Below are positions 11,938 to 22,783 of a stretch of 64,000 nucleotides of DNA, piece after piece. The stretch covers positions 383,757,549 to 383,821,548 of the forward strand of contig CM019064.1 of NCBI GenBank assembly GCA_009667805.1, in the 5' to 3' direction. The notes beneath the pieces were generated by a model. That model had not been told where the DNA came from and ran no database searches. It saw only the letters and a program-made list of their open reading frames with translations. This stretch comes from Leptobrachium leishanense. Lineage: Eukaryota; Chordata; Amphibia; Anura; Megophryidae. The translations under genes and the position numbers were made by a program. Each line of letters begins with the position of its first letter. The first letter of the stretch is position 1.

Positions 11938-12040
11938 CTGTCACACTCAGACCCTCCACTCAGGATGATGCTTTTCGCTTCTTCCGGGAGACTTTGGACT
12001 TTTTCCCCTCCTGGGCTCCACCCACACATTCAACGACTTC
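11938..12040 (-). other. prr13: Probable non-coding first exon of prr13
   Basis: On the minus strand a good donor, GACAG|GTGAGC, closes at 11938. Just upstream are an ETS-like CCCGGAAG and, further up, CCAAT and GC boxes. No ATG-led product is expected: the next exon (5486) opens with a short 5' untranslated stretch before the ATG. The start point is not visible, so the upstream limit is approximate. This is inference from motif order and position. Confidence 0.42.
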
Positions 12041-12041
12041 C

Positions 12042-12105
12042 ATTGGTTGGCGAATCCATCACAGGCAGTTTCATTGGCTTGCCATTGTCTGAGGCCCGCC
12101 CCCTC
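12042..12105 (-). promoter_or_regulatory. Candidate prr13 promoter (two CCAAT boxes, GC box)
   Basis: On the minus strand, reading toward the gene: GGGGGCGGGC (12094-12103), CCAAT (12073-12077) and CCAAT (12042-12046). An ETS-like CCGGAAG lies about 60 bp further on. No TATA box is seen, as in many housekeeping promoters. The combination is unusual in this AT-rich, repeat-filled neighbourhood. Confidence 0.45.
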
Positions 12106-12194
12106 ACCTCACCCTGCAGAGGATGCAAACATACTCGTCACACCTAGCGAGCTCTGCAGTCCTGTTAACCCTATGAATGCTGTACTGTCCAGTG

Positions 12195-12546
12195 TCCACC
12201 CCATCACTAGCCCTCTGCTTCCTGAATCTTGTGCCCTCCACCCCATCACTAGCCCTCTGCTTCCTGAATCTTGTGCCCTCCACCCCATCACTAGCCCTCT
12301 GCTTCCTGAATCTTGTGCCCTCCACCCCATCACTAGCCCTCTGCTTCCTGAATCTTGTGCCCTCCACCCCATCACTAGCCCTCTGCTTCCTGAATCTTGT
12401 GCCCTCCACCCCATCACTAGCCCTCTGCTTCTTGGATGCTCTGCCCTCCACCCCATCACTAGCCCTCTGCTTCTTGGATGCTCTGCCCTCCACCCCATCA
12501 CTAGCCCTCTGCTTCTTGAATCTTGTGCCCTCCCCATCACTAGCCC
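12195..12546. repeat. 42-bp minisatellite
   Basis: About 8.5 copies of a 42-bp unit (core CCCCATCACTAGCCCTCTGC). The first five are nearly identical and the later ones vary (TTCTTGGATGCTC). Because 42 is divisible by three, several frames stay open, giving spurious 14-residue periodic ORFs. It sits just upstream of the candidate prr13 promoter. Confidence 0.92.
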
Positions 12547-13735
12547 TATTAGGCTGTGGGGTTATTCTCCCCCTCCTTACCCCATCCTGTCCTTAACCCT
12601 TTTCTTCCCTCTGTGATAATAGCTCTGGCTCCTGACACCTGGATTATTAACCCTTCCATATATTATTTTTTACTGGTTCTTAACCCTTTCTTCCCTGGCC
12701 TGTGCCCGCAGCACTAGCTTGGCGACTCACTTTTCTGTGTCCCATAATCACCATTTTAAGCAGGTGCAAGGGGTATGCCTGGCGTGCCCTTAAAACCCTG
12801 ATGCTGCAAGAAATGGCCATACTTGCCCCCACCTCTATTTATGAGGCTTAGTGTCCAGTTCATGGTACTCAGAGCATGTAAACCAGTGCAGGGGTCAGCG
12901 ACCCTGGCCCTCCAGATGTTTTGGAACTACATCTCCCATGATGCTCAGCCTTTCATTAGGTTGGAGGAGACTCATGGGATATTTCATGGTCGCACAGCCA
13001 TACTCTCTTACCAGGGTAAGGGGGTGTCTATCACACGGGAAGGGGGTTTCAGGCTGTTACAGTAACCCTGTGAGTGTGCGCACTGACCTGTCACATAAAG
13101 ATCCTGAGTAGCCTGTCCCTGTCCTAATCACCTCCTGATAAAACATTGGTGACCACCCGCTCCCAAATCTGAGGAGAACAATCACTTTTATGACCGGGCA
13201 GCGGCGTGACTGACCGGCTGAATGCCAAGGATGTGCCATTGAGCGATGTGCCTGAGTCTGGCAATCAAAGGGTTAACGACACTTCCCTGCCAGGGCTCAG
13301 TGTGACTCAGTGATTCCCTCACTGATTTCCATGATACACTGTATAACCATTTCATGGTGCACATTGATTTTTTTTCCTTTCTTCCTTCAACCCTCTCTGC
13401 AGAGACTCGCTGTGCCATGTACAGCTTAATATCTTCTATTATTCATTAGCCTGAAGTTCCCTGCCATGCTGGAGCATCTAGAACCCCCCCCCAAGCACAG
13501 TCTCTGATAATTAGGCCTCAATCAATCATTTACCAGGCATTTTAATGATCAACCAGACATATTGTTACACTGGGCCCTCCTGCTGATTACAGCGATATAT
13601 GCGGATGAGTAATATTTCCGTTACCGCACCCTCCCATTGCATTGTCCGTGGCCTCACCTTGCTGTGATGTGAGCAGATAGGGTACCAGCCCTGAGGCACA
13701 GGTCACCTTACATTGTCACAGCTATCCTGTCTTAT
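12547..13735. other. Intergenic, little recognised
   Basis: Only a small hAT-like MITE piece at about 12885-12995 (CCAGATGTTTTGGAACTAC, CTCCCATGATGCTCAGCC) can be named. No exon or RNA gene is supported. Confidence 0.4.
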
Positions 13736-13737
13736 TT

Positions 13738-13890
13738 ATTTATAAAGGATTTTACCAGGAAAGATACATTGAGATTTCTCTCGTTTTCAAGTATGTATAA
13801 TAAACAGAGAATCATTGTAACCCAGGACATACTTGAAAACGAGAGAAATGTCAATGTATCCTTCCTGGTAAAATCCTTTATAAATAATAA
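13738..13890. repeat. Two SINE tails in inverted orientation
   Basis: The tail motif GGATTTTACCAGGAA..GATACATTGAGATTTCTC occurs at 13745-13797 and, inverted, at 13827-13885, separated by about 30 bp, so the region can form a long hairpin. The tail matches that of the SINE at 35996-36200. Confidence 0.7.
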
Positions 13891-14020
13891 TAAATAATAA
13901 ATAATAATTGTACCTCATTTAACAACGATGAGCAAATCCATATATACCCTAAACATTTATGTAATGTACCTGTTTTCTAATGTGTGATAGAGAGATATAT
14001 ATAAATATATATATATATGT

Positions 14021-15045
14021 TACGGTTAAAGTCCGAAGTACGGTTAATCTTAAAATTACCCGGGTAATCCTGACATTACCCAAAACCGCTGGGTAAAGCT
14101 GGAAAAGAATGAAAAATGCAGACTTTACCCAGGTAATCTTAGGACTAGCCAACTGCCCTTGGGTAACAGTCTGTAAGAGCTGAAAAATCCGCACTTAAGG
14201 CTGGGGTCAGACCAGCGCACTTTTAACGTGCGTTCTGGCGCACATAATTACGGCCGCACTAGCAGCAGATGACGGGCAATGACGGCCAATATACGATGTA
14301 CGGCCGCACAAAAGTCCGACCGTGCAACGCAAGTGGAATTTGAACGCATTTTTCTGAGAACGCTGAACCGCTAGTACTGACGTACTGAGTGCGCAGCTGC
14401 GGCATAGCGGCGTGTTTGCGTGATTAGGAGATGTCAGACACTGCTAATGTCCAGCCAACATAACGTCCAGACGCAAAAAGAGTTTTATTGACGATCCGTA
14501 CAAAATCACGCCCGAAAATGCGCGTCGTCTGACCGTTTTTGCGCATTCCGTGAAAAAATACGTCAATGCGTTCGGACGCACTTTTTCACGTTCGCGGGGA
14601 AAAATGCTTTCGTCTGACCCTAGCCTTACCCGGATGATCTGCAGACTATCCAACCCTGTTGGTGAAAAACTAATTTTGTTATCGGTCAGATAACAGTTTG
14701 AATTCGGAGGATTACCCGGGTAAAGCTGCAGTCAACTGTAACCTGCTGAAAACCAAAGGAAACCGGAGTACCCAGAGGCATTTGGATACTTTGCAGATTA
14801 CCCGGATAAAGTCCAATGTTTCATTGCACATCACACTTTATCCAGCAACACTAGGGTAATGTGCGTTTTACCTGGGTAAAACACAGCAGAAAACCGGGGT
14901 ACCCAGAGGCCTCTGGATACTTTGCAGATTATCCGGATAAAGTCCAAAATTTCATTTCACTTCAGACTTTTGCTAATGACGCCTGGGTAATGTCAGGACT
15001 ACCCGGGTAATCCTAATATTAACTGTACTTCGGGTTTTAACCGTA
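14021..15045. mobile_element. TA-flanked element rich in TTACCCGGGTAA palindromes, interrupted
   Basis: The two ends are an imperfect inverted repeat of about 60 bp (TACGGTTAAAGTCCGAAGTAC at 14021; its near reverse complement ends at 15045). TTACCCGGGTAA or close variants recur (14057, 14712, 15000), with many ACCCAGGTAA/GGATAAAG derivatives between. A Harbinger-like MITE (14199-14625) sits inside, leaving about 600 bp of element. No ORF. Tc1/mariner-type TA insertion is possible. Confidence 0.55.
14199..14625. mobile_element. Harbinger-like MITE, full length
   Basis: Same subfamily as 3941-4368 (GGCTGGGGTCAGACCAGCGC start, GACCCTAGCC end). Flanks TAA (left) and TTA (right). It is nested in the TTACCCGGGTAA element. 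Confidence 0.82.
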
Positions 15046-15349
15046 CATATATATATTTCCTGTGAATGAGATGCATTCAGAAGATGTGGATCAGAATATT
15101 AACACCGAGGAACAGTTTAGTCCCAGAAACAGGACTTTCATTAGGATCTTAACCCTTTCCCGCCGCAGGGAGCACTATGCCGTCCCTTCAGCGGATGGGC
15201 CATGAAGCATAATACGCCCCGATGATTTCAGTGGGCCTCTGCCCTGCCCACCAGTCAGTTTGCAATACGCACCATTGGCTGCTGTGGGACGGCCTGTACT
15301 CAGACCGTCCCCCTATAGCCAATGACTCAATCTGTAGCCAATGACCCAC

Positions 15350-15386
15350 CAGGCATGACTAAGGCACTTCGCCGAAACGTCGCTTG
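15350..15386 (+). ncRNA. Decayed hammerhead-like motif
   Basis: CAGGC (15350-15354) can pair with GCTTG (15382-15386) as stem I. GGC/GCC (15363-15365 and 15371-15373) forms stem II, followed by GAAACGTC. The core reads ATGACTA instead of CTGATGA, so it should be inactive. The extra A before stem II is shared with the copies at 126 and 55992. Confidence 0.4.
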
Positions 15387-16359
15387 AATCCAGTACCCCT
15401 GTGGCCGCTCCACAATAAATATTCTTATATAGTCAAGCTCCTGGTGTGGCCTGCTGATTTTGGGTATACACTATTGGTGGACTGCAGATCCCAGACAGTG
15501 GAGCACCCCGGCGCTGACCCAGCATTTGGCGAGTCCCCCTGTGTTAGCCACGCTGTGTTTGACTTTCATTGTGTTGTGTGGGATGTATTGAAAGGACATC
15601 ACCAGGGGGTAGACTAGACGTCTTTTAAACTCACTGTCATATCTCATTCAGCTGTCATCTCTTTTCTCAGGTAGTCTGAAGAACAATACCCTCATGCCAC
15701 CTTATCTAAACATTCCCTCTTCAACTTTATTAACTGTTAAATAATGTAGATTAAATAAACAAGAGCGCAAAGCAAAGCGTTTTGTAAATGTTGCATCATG
15801 GGAAAAATACACAAAATGGAAACAAGAGATCAAAACTTTACTTTATTTGTCCTTTTTTACATGCAATTACTTCAAACAAAGAAAAAGACTCAGCAGCCTG
15901 TGTTTTATAAGGTGTTTTCATTTGTAAAGCACAGTTCACAAGTAATCTAGTTACAGCTTATGGAAGTGGTTTGTCTCTTTTAATGAAAGTCCTCATTGTG
16001 GGACTAAAATATCAATCCACGTTAATGTTGCATTGCTTTAGGAGAGACAATAAAATTGTTTACCACTTAAGCAAGTCCTCAGAGTGCGTCTCATTCGCAG
16101 GAACTGTTTAGAAGCTATGGGACAGCACCAAGGGTCATGAAGCGCAAACCTGTTCTTTTAGTGTATATATGAGCAGGCAAGGTAGCACTCAAGCTTTACA
16201 AGCATTTATGAGGCCAATAAACAAACCCACATGGATCAGAGCACTCCACCCAATAATAGTCTCACAGATTGTGAATTCCTGAACTAGGAATAAACTGTGA
16301 TCATGTGTTGCTAACTGCGTCAATTGACACCATCTTTTAGCAGGCCCTACTCTATGCAA
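15387..16359. other. Intergenic, nothing recognised
   Basis: AT-rich sequence without coding, tRNA-like or named repeat features that I can support. Confidence 0.3.
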
Positions 16360-16735
16360 ACTCAATGGTGTTCCCTGTTGGACTGGCTTCTTTCCGCAGG
16401 ATAATACACTTTGCCACACTGCAAAAACTGTTCAGGAATGGTCTGAGGAACATGGCAAAGATTTCAAGGTGCTGCCTTGGCCTCCAAATCCCCCAGATCT
16501 CAATGCGACTGACATCTGTGGGATGTGCTGGAACAACGCATCAGATCCTTGGTGACCCCACCTCACAACTTGTAGGATTTCAAAGATCTGCCTCTCATGA
16601 CTTGGTGCCAGATCCCCCAGGATATATTAAGAGGTCTTGTGGAGGCCATGCCTCAAAGAATCACAGCTGTTTTCGCAGCACGACAGGGACCTACATGATA
16701 GTAGGCAGGTGGATTTAATGTTGTGGGTGATCAGT
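16360..16735 (+). pseudogene. Tc1/mariner transposase remnant (3' part)
   Basis: With frame breaks, the plus strand encodes QDN..CHTAKTVQEW, a WPPNPPDLN-like DDE segment and a degraded C-terminus, ending near GATCAGTGTATA. This is the second-Asp to third-acid part of a Tc1-like transposase. Several stops and shifts are present and the 5' half is missing. Confidence 0.6.
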
Positions 16736-16929
16736 GTATACATTTGTGTTCAGGGCCATTAGGTGTGACAATGCCGCACACTGACTGAGCACAAACCTGA
16801 AAAAAAATGGGACCGTTGGCAACTATGGCAGATATTATGTTACAGTAAGTTGAGATTCATGGACCTTACAGGCCACTGCAACTTGGAAGTAACTCAAAGT
16901 ATAAATCTTGCTAGATCTAAACTCTAGAG

Positions 16930-17055
16930 TAGTGATGGTGAACCTCGGCACCCCAGATGTTTCTGAAGTATATGTCCCATGATGCTCAGCCAGCCTTATT
17001 TTTAAATAAGCATCATGGGACATGTAGTTCCGAAACATCTGTGGTGCCGAGGTTC
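16930..17055. mobile_element. Palindromic hAT-like MITE
   Basis: The ends TAGTGATGGTGAAC and GTTCGCCATCACTG pair over almost the whole length. Flanking 8-mers CTCTAGAG (16922-16929) and CTCTAGAC (17056-17063) differ at one base, consistent with an 8-bp hAT duplication. Confidence 0.72.
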
Positions 17056-17063
17056 GCCATCAC

Positions 17064-17256
17064 TGCTCTAGACCAGTGTTTCTCAAACCTGTCCTCAGGA
17101 CCCCCTAGGCCAGGTTTGCCAGATATGTGAAGCGCAGCACAGCTGATATGATTTGCTGCTCAGTGATTGCAGGATTCAGTCTGCATTTCCTCAAGGTGAT
17201 CTGCAAAATCTGACCTGATAGATGGTCCTGACTGAGGACAGGTTTGAGAAACACTG
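17064..17256. mobile_element. hAT-like MITE (CAGTGTTTCTCAAACCTG family)
   Basis: Inverted ends CAGTGTTTCTCAAACCTGTC and GACAGGTTTGAGAAACACTG. It directly abuts the preceding element. A truncated relative lies at 35845-35990. Confidence 0.72.
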
Positions 17257-17261
17257 CACTA

Positions 17262-17402
17262 TCCTGTAAGCTCCTATGAGCAGGGCCCTATACACCTCTT
17301 GTCTCCATATTATGCTAGTTTATTTGTGTCTTGTTCCCTTTGGTTATTGTTAAGCGCTGCGGAAACTGTTGGCGCTATATAAATGATGATAATAATAATA
17401 TA
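17262..17402 (+). mobile_element. L2/CR1-like LINE 3' tail
   Basis: TGTAAGCTCCTATGAGCAGGG at the start and GTTGGCGCTATATAAATGATG followed by (ATA)n at the end, the typical L2-like 3' terminus. Between here and about 18840 no feature is recognised. Confidence 0.6.
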
Positions 17403-18844
17403 AAATCGGTAAGACCCTAAGCAACTCTAATCAACAAAATGCCAAACCCCAACAATGATATCTCCTTACAAAGAGAGGTAGGTAGCGCTGATAAAGGATG
17501 ATAGGAGATCGCTGATACACCTGAATGGTCCTTGTTTCTCAACCATCAACAAATAACAGAGAAAAATGGAAATGGTGTAGCGATGTCTATGTCCTTTCAC
17601 AGAATGGAGTCAGAGTCACATGAATTGTATTCTTAGGCTTCTCTTCTTTAGTGCTCCTCAAAGAAAACACAAGAGATACATCATAGTGCGACCCATCAAC
17701 ATGACACACACGTGTGGATAAATAGTTGCACTCACATGTAATAGAACCCTCCTGGTTCTGGATAATGTGCCTTAGGGATGTTATCGGCTTCCCAATTGCC
17801 CTTTCAGACGGGGTTCACTTGATCCAATGGAAGATCCAAGATGGAATAGATTTCTGTATCTCCAAATTCCAAAGATATAGAGTTCCCCCCGAAAATATTT
17901 ACAGGGAGATTTTTAGAAGCTCTTCATCCAGCAACACATTAACAACTTCTCAAATAGGAGAACACGGCAGAAAACTCATTGGTGACATCATCAGAACACA
18001 CAAGGAGACTTCATGGCGAGTCAGGATCATTCCTGGTAAAGCCCATTCCCTGCTCTGGCTCAGAGGGGGGACAGGTGGCACGAGGCTTTGATTTATATAG
18101 TGTCATATCAAGATTAATTATATATATGAATTTCATGGATGACAGCTTATGATTTGATGTCAGCTGCATCACTGTCTGCAATTATACAACCAAATAAGTG
18201 ACTGGCTCCATTAACCCAGATATGTGCACGAATTGTGGCATGAATTATGTAGTAGACCCTGGAAAGCATGAGGAAATTTCACCCTGTCTCTAATCACTTC
18301 ATGCGAGCAATAATTTTGTGTCTAACACTAATCATCAGGCATAGTGTGGGTTATAATGCAACACGTTGCAATGCATGAATGCATTCTTCATTTTTAAATG
18401 TATTACATAAAATAGAAAATAAAATCCTTCCTGCATTTTAGTCAACTCTCCAGGCGTAGCAGCTTCAGCAGTGAGCTCAGCTTACACCAGGAAATGTACC
18501 AGCCAATCAGGAGCCTCACGTAATACTCAGAGGATGGCGGGGCTTGCAGCCAGATGGTTATAGGGAGGGGAAGAACTTTGTACTTACTATTAACACTGTG
18601 AGCTTACAATGGCAACATTAGACGCCGTTAAAGTGAAATGGAAGCAACAAGATGGATAAAAAAGAAAGAGATGATGGAAGAGTCTGAAATTGAGGTCGAT
18701 ATCCAAACCGATCCAAAATGTCCCGTTTACTATCAAATCTAGATTTCTTCAGAATAAAATAATCCTGCACTCAACAACCACCTACCGGACAAGCCCGTTA
18801 TGATCTGGGATTGCTTCTACGTCTAGGTTTAGCAATGCTATGTG

Positions 18845-19257
18845 GCCAAAAAATGAGGTCATGTGACTCCCTGAATATACTGAATGAGCAGGTTTTTCCA
18901 TCAATGGGTTTTTCTTCCCTGATGTCTTAAGATGGCAATGCCAGGATTCATCGGGCTCAAATTGTGCAAGAGTGGTTCAGGGAGCATGAGACATCATTTT
19001 CACACATTGATTGGCCACCACACAGTCCAGACCTTAACCCCCCATTGAGAATCTTTGGGATCTGCTGGAGAAGACATTACGCAGCGTCCGACTCTCCCAT
19101 TAATACAAGATCTTGGCGACAAATTAATGCAACTCTGGACGGAGATAAATGCTGTGACATTGGATACGTTTATTGAAACAATTCCACGGCGGATGCGTGC
19201 CGTAATCAAGGCAACTACATATTAAAGTGTGTGACTTTTTTTGGCCATACAGTGTAT
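18845..19257 (+). pseudogene. Tc1-like transposon remnant
   Basis: Left end resembles GGCCAAAAAATGAGGTCATG and right end TTTTTTTGGCCATACAGTGTA. The coding trace [20 protein letters not shown] and SPDLNP is the C-terminal DDE part of a Tc1-like transposase. It is internally deleted, with stops and shifts. Confidence 0.65.
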
Positions 19258-19314
19258 GTACTGTGAGTATTAACTATTGATAATAAGCTAGGTTAATCAA
19301 ACCTGTCTTTCACT

Positions 19315-20290
19315 TCTGCATTGGTGAAAAGGTGTCATCTGCGCTCGTTTCTATGTGTTCCATGTACAACAAAACTGAGGTTTTTGTTTGTTTCAATGGC
19401 CATTGCAACGTAAACTCACTCGCCACTTCACGGCACCTCTTTACAGAGTGAGTACCTAACAATTGTAACCAAAAGGCCGCTCTACTGAGCAGCTCCAAGC
19501 CTCTCCTGCTGCTTTTCAGCCAAGGAGAGGCAAAGATGGTGGGTTTTATTTATACACGCACCAAACACTTCCCATTTGGGATTAAAAACAAAAACATGGA
19601 AAGAGGAACAGCTGCAGAACGACGGACTGGTGTTACAAGGATGATATACATAAATACAGAAAAAATGGCGTCGCACCCATACTCACCAGAGCGGCAGCAA
19701 CTGCCAGGAGTAACAGCCCAGTTAATGTATAAAACATAACAAGGAAAAAAGGTGTCATCTGCGCTCGTTTCTATGTGTTCCATGTACAACAAAACTGAGG
19801 TTTTTGTTTGTTTCAATAGCCATTGCAACGTAAGCTCACTCGCCACTTTTGTATATCATGCTTGTAACACCAGTCCGTCGTTCTGCAGCTGTTCCTCTTT
19901 CCATGTTTTTGTTTTTATCCCAAATGGGAAGTGTTTGGTGCGTGTATAAATAAAACCCACCATATCTTTGCCTCTCCTTGGCTGAAAAGCAGCAGGAGGG
20001 GCTTGGAGCTGCTCAGTAGAGCGGCATTTTGGTTACAATTGTTAGGTACTCACTCTGTAAAGAGGTGCGTGAAGTGGCGAGTGAGCTTACGTTGCAATGG
20101 CCATTGAAACAAACAAAAACCTCAGTTTTGTTGTACATGGAACACATAGAAACGAGCGCAGATGACACCTTTTTTCCTTGTTATGTTTTATACATTAACT
20201 GGGCTGTTACTCCTGGCAGTTGCTGCCGCTCCAGTGAGTAGGGGCGCGACGCAATTTTTTCTGTATTTATGTACTTCTGCGTTGGTACCT
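19315..20290. repeat. Complex inverted/direct repeat module (blocks A-B-C)
   Basis: Three blocks can be traced. A (about 19325-19450, motif GGTGTCATCTGCGCTCG) recurs directly at 19748-19848 and inverted at 20050-20175. B (about 19455-19640) recurs inverted at 19862-20045. C (about 19641-19747) recurs inverted at 20176-20285. The order is A-B-C-A-B'-A'-C', so two alternative large hairpins are possible. No coding domain recognised. It is related to 660-1370. Confidence 0.6.
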
Positions 20291-20309
20291 GACTCCTACA
20301 CTTCTACAC

Positions 20310-20690
20310 AAAATATTCCCCACCGCTAACAGGACCTGTTGGCGCTGCCAAGCTTCACCAGGTACATTTATACACATATGGTGGGAATGCCCACTGATAG
20401 GTACATATTGGAACTCCATATTCGCGATCATTAATGAGATCACAGGACTGGACGTACCCTCTTCACTTCAAGTAGCAGTTTCACCTGGTTCCTGTCTCGA
20501 CACTCACATATTGGAACTCCATATTCGTGATCATTAATGAGATCACAGGACTGGACTTACGCTTTAGCCATACAATTGTTTAATGTTAGTAAGTCATTGA
20601 TACCTAGAAAGTGACGCTCGACTACACCCCCAACGGTGTGGGAGTGGATACAGGCTGTGGAGGGAGTTCGCGAAATGGAGACTCTTTACT
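20310..20690 (+). pseudogene. L1/Tx1-like ORF2 C-terminal remnant
   Basis: In broken frames the plus strand encodes CWRCQASPGTFIHIWWECP and, further on, FNVSKSLIPRK-like and TPPTVWEWIQAVEG-like sequence, characteristic of the C-terminus of L1-clade ORF2. A segment of about 55 bp (ATTGGAACTCCATATTCG) is duplicated in tandem. There are frameshifts and no poly(A) tail is retained. Confidence 0.6.
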
Positions 20691-21058
20691 GCAGAATTTT
20701 ACAATGAATGGTTTATTAGATATTAAATTAAAATGTGAATATTTTTAACATTGAAGCCTATGGGATTCGCCAGAATAAACCTGTCAAATGAAACCACCTA
20801 ATGGCAGGGCAATTCGGGAACCTTTCACTGCTGGTTTGTGTTCTCTGAATAGATGAAGCAGTGCTTTTTTATGGGGATTTCACTGCTCTCGAACAGGCAC
20901 TGAACAGGCACCGAATGTGCAGGCAATTCGCCAGGATTTGGCGTATTGCCTGCTCTCTGAATAGCCGAATGGCCAAGAAAGGTAACCGAACGCTGATTTT
21001 CAGCATTCGGTTACCTTTCTCCAGCCATTCAGATCTCTTTGAATAACCCTAAATGTAC
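20690..21058. mobile_element. Partial MITE of the GGGTTATTC/GAATAACCC family
   Basis: Shares the core (TTTATTAGATATTAAATTAAAA; TTTTTAACATTGAAGCCTATG) and the right end CTCTTTGAATAACCCT with the full copy at 21547-22368. The left end is lost. Confidence 0.65.
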
Positions 21059-21289
21059 TGCAATTATTTGTGCTTTATAGAATGTAGAATGGTAATGCTT
21101 CATTATGTACTGTACATCTGATGAAAAACCAATAAAACTTTATTGCAAAAAATCTGTCTTTCACAGACAAACCATGAGATCTTTGAAGAAGCACAATACT
21201 TGAAAAATGTAATAATCAATAAAAAAATTGCAGTGTATTTTAACCCTATAGAGGGTGTATAGGTATAGCCCCTCTCAGAGTGCAAGGTC

Positions 21290-21475
21290 TCGGCATCACA
21301 ACCAGTTACAAGTATTTCTAAAGCACTACCAAGTTCCGTAGCGCTGTACAATGGGAGAGACAGAATAACAATATACATACAAGTTAGAGACGCACAGAAA
21401 AGTAGGAGAGCAGATGCTGCTCGAGAGCTTACAATCTAAGAGGAGAGGGGTGACACGCTAGGTGAGGGTGAATAC
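21290..21475 (-). mobile_element. L2-like 3' tail
   Basis: ACAAGTATTTCTAAAGCACT, CAGCGCTGTACA-like and GAGCTTACAATCTAAGAGGAG motifs in the order expected for an inverted L2 3' end. The latter motif is the one amplified into the 37-bp minisatellite near 57 kb. Confidence 0.65.
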
Positions 21476-21546
21476 AGGCCACAACCAAACCAGTTGTAGA
21501 ATGTAAACTAATCAGAGAAAAAAATATTTTTTCCAGCTGAAATATA

Positions 21547-22368
21547 CAGGGTTATTCAAAGAGAATCGAAAAGTCACTGCACTTTCGGTGACTTTTCGTT
21601 CTCTTTAATTCGGTGCGATTTGGCGATCCCATTTGTGGTGTAATCAGCAAGCACCACAGGGCCGCCGTAATGCAGGGAAAAGCCGCCGAACACTCACCGC
21701 AAAACCTGACGAACGCACACCGAAACCTGCAAAAACATCTGGATGGACCGGAAAAAGCCGACACCGCAGACGAATGGAGTGAAAAAAAAACAGTACGCTT
21801 GAATGTTTGAAATGTAAAACGCTGTTTGCAAAGAAACTACAGAACGGAAATGTCTGAAATTTACATATAAGATCCAATGAATGATAATAAAAAGGACTGT
21901 TACAGAAAAAAGAAAAAACTCTTTTTTAAAAAAACAAACGGCAATTTTTTTTCCGCACAAAATCCCGAAAAATGCCTAAAAGATCCTAAAAAATCTATAA
22001 ATAAAGTGACTTTTTACTGCAGAATATTATAATCAACAGTTTATCAGATATTGAATTAAAACAGGAATATTTTTAACATTGAAGCCTATGGGATTCGCCT
22101 GAATAAACCTGTCGAATGACACCACCGAATGGCGGGGCAATTCGGCAAATTTTCACTGCTGGTTTTTGTTCTCCGAATAGCTGAAGCATTGCTTCTCTAT
22201 GGGGATTTCGCTGCCCTCGAACAGGCGACGTATGTGCAGGCAATTCACCAGCATTTGGCGAACTGTCTGCTCTCTGAATAGCTGAATGGCCAGGAAAGGT
22301 AACTGTACGCTGAATTTCACTGTTCGGTTACCTTTCGGCCACAATTCGGATCTCTTTGAATAACCCTG
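21547..22368. mobile_element. GGGTTATTC-family MITE, full length
   Basis: 822 bp, inverted ends CAGGGTTATTCAAAGAGA and TCTCTTTGAATAACCCTG, flanked by ATA on both sides (21544-21546 and 22369-22371). Internal AT-rich core with TTTTTAACATTGAAGCCTATG. Non-coding. Confidence 0.8.
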
Positions 22369-22783
22369 ATAGGATTTTCACACAAAACAAATCAAATAAT
22401 TTGCACAAACAGACCAAATGAAAAAGGAAACAATACTAATGAGAAGTTAAAACTTACACTGTCATACAGCAGGCTGACCTGCCTGGACGCACTTAGCCCT
22501 GAGGAGGACCCTCGCTTCCCCAGTGAGTATTAGTGAATGTCATCCAGTGCCCCTTTACAGTTAAAATTATAATACAATTCTTCCAATAACCTTTTTGAGG
22601 ACACACACTGTGAGGTAAAATTAAGCTCCAAAGTAAGGGAAGCCATAGTTAAAGCTTAAATATGAAGCAAATACTTTTCATACAGAAAGAAGAAAAGGAA
22701 TCAGTAGTGCAATGCGCAGTACAATGCATTTTAACCCTTTCGCTGCTGAGCCATTTCACGCCTGTGTGCTGAGCTAATTTTTT

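Noticed and set aside
12047..12616. Open frames in three or more readings over the 42-bp array
   Set aside because: A repeat length divisible by three keeps frames open on both strands; no non-repetitive conserved sequence.
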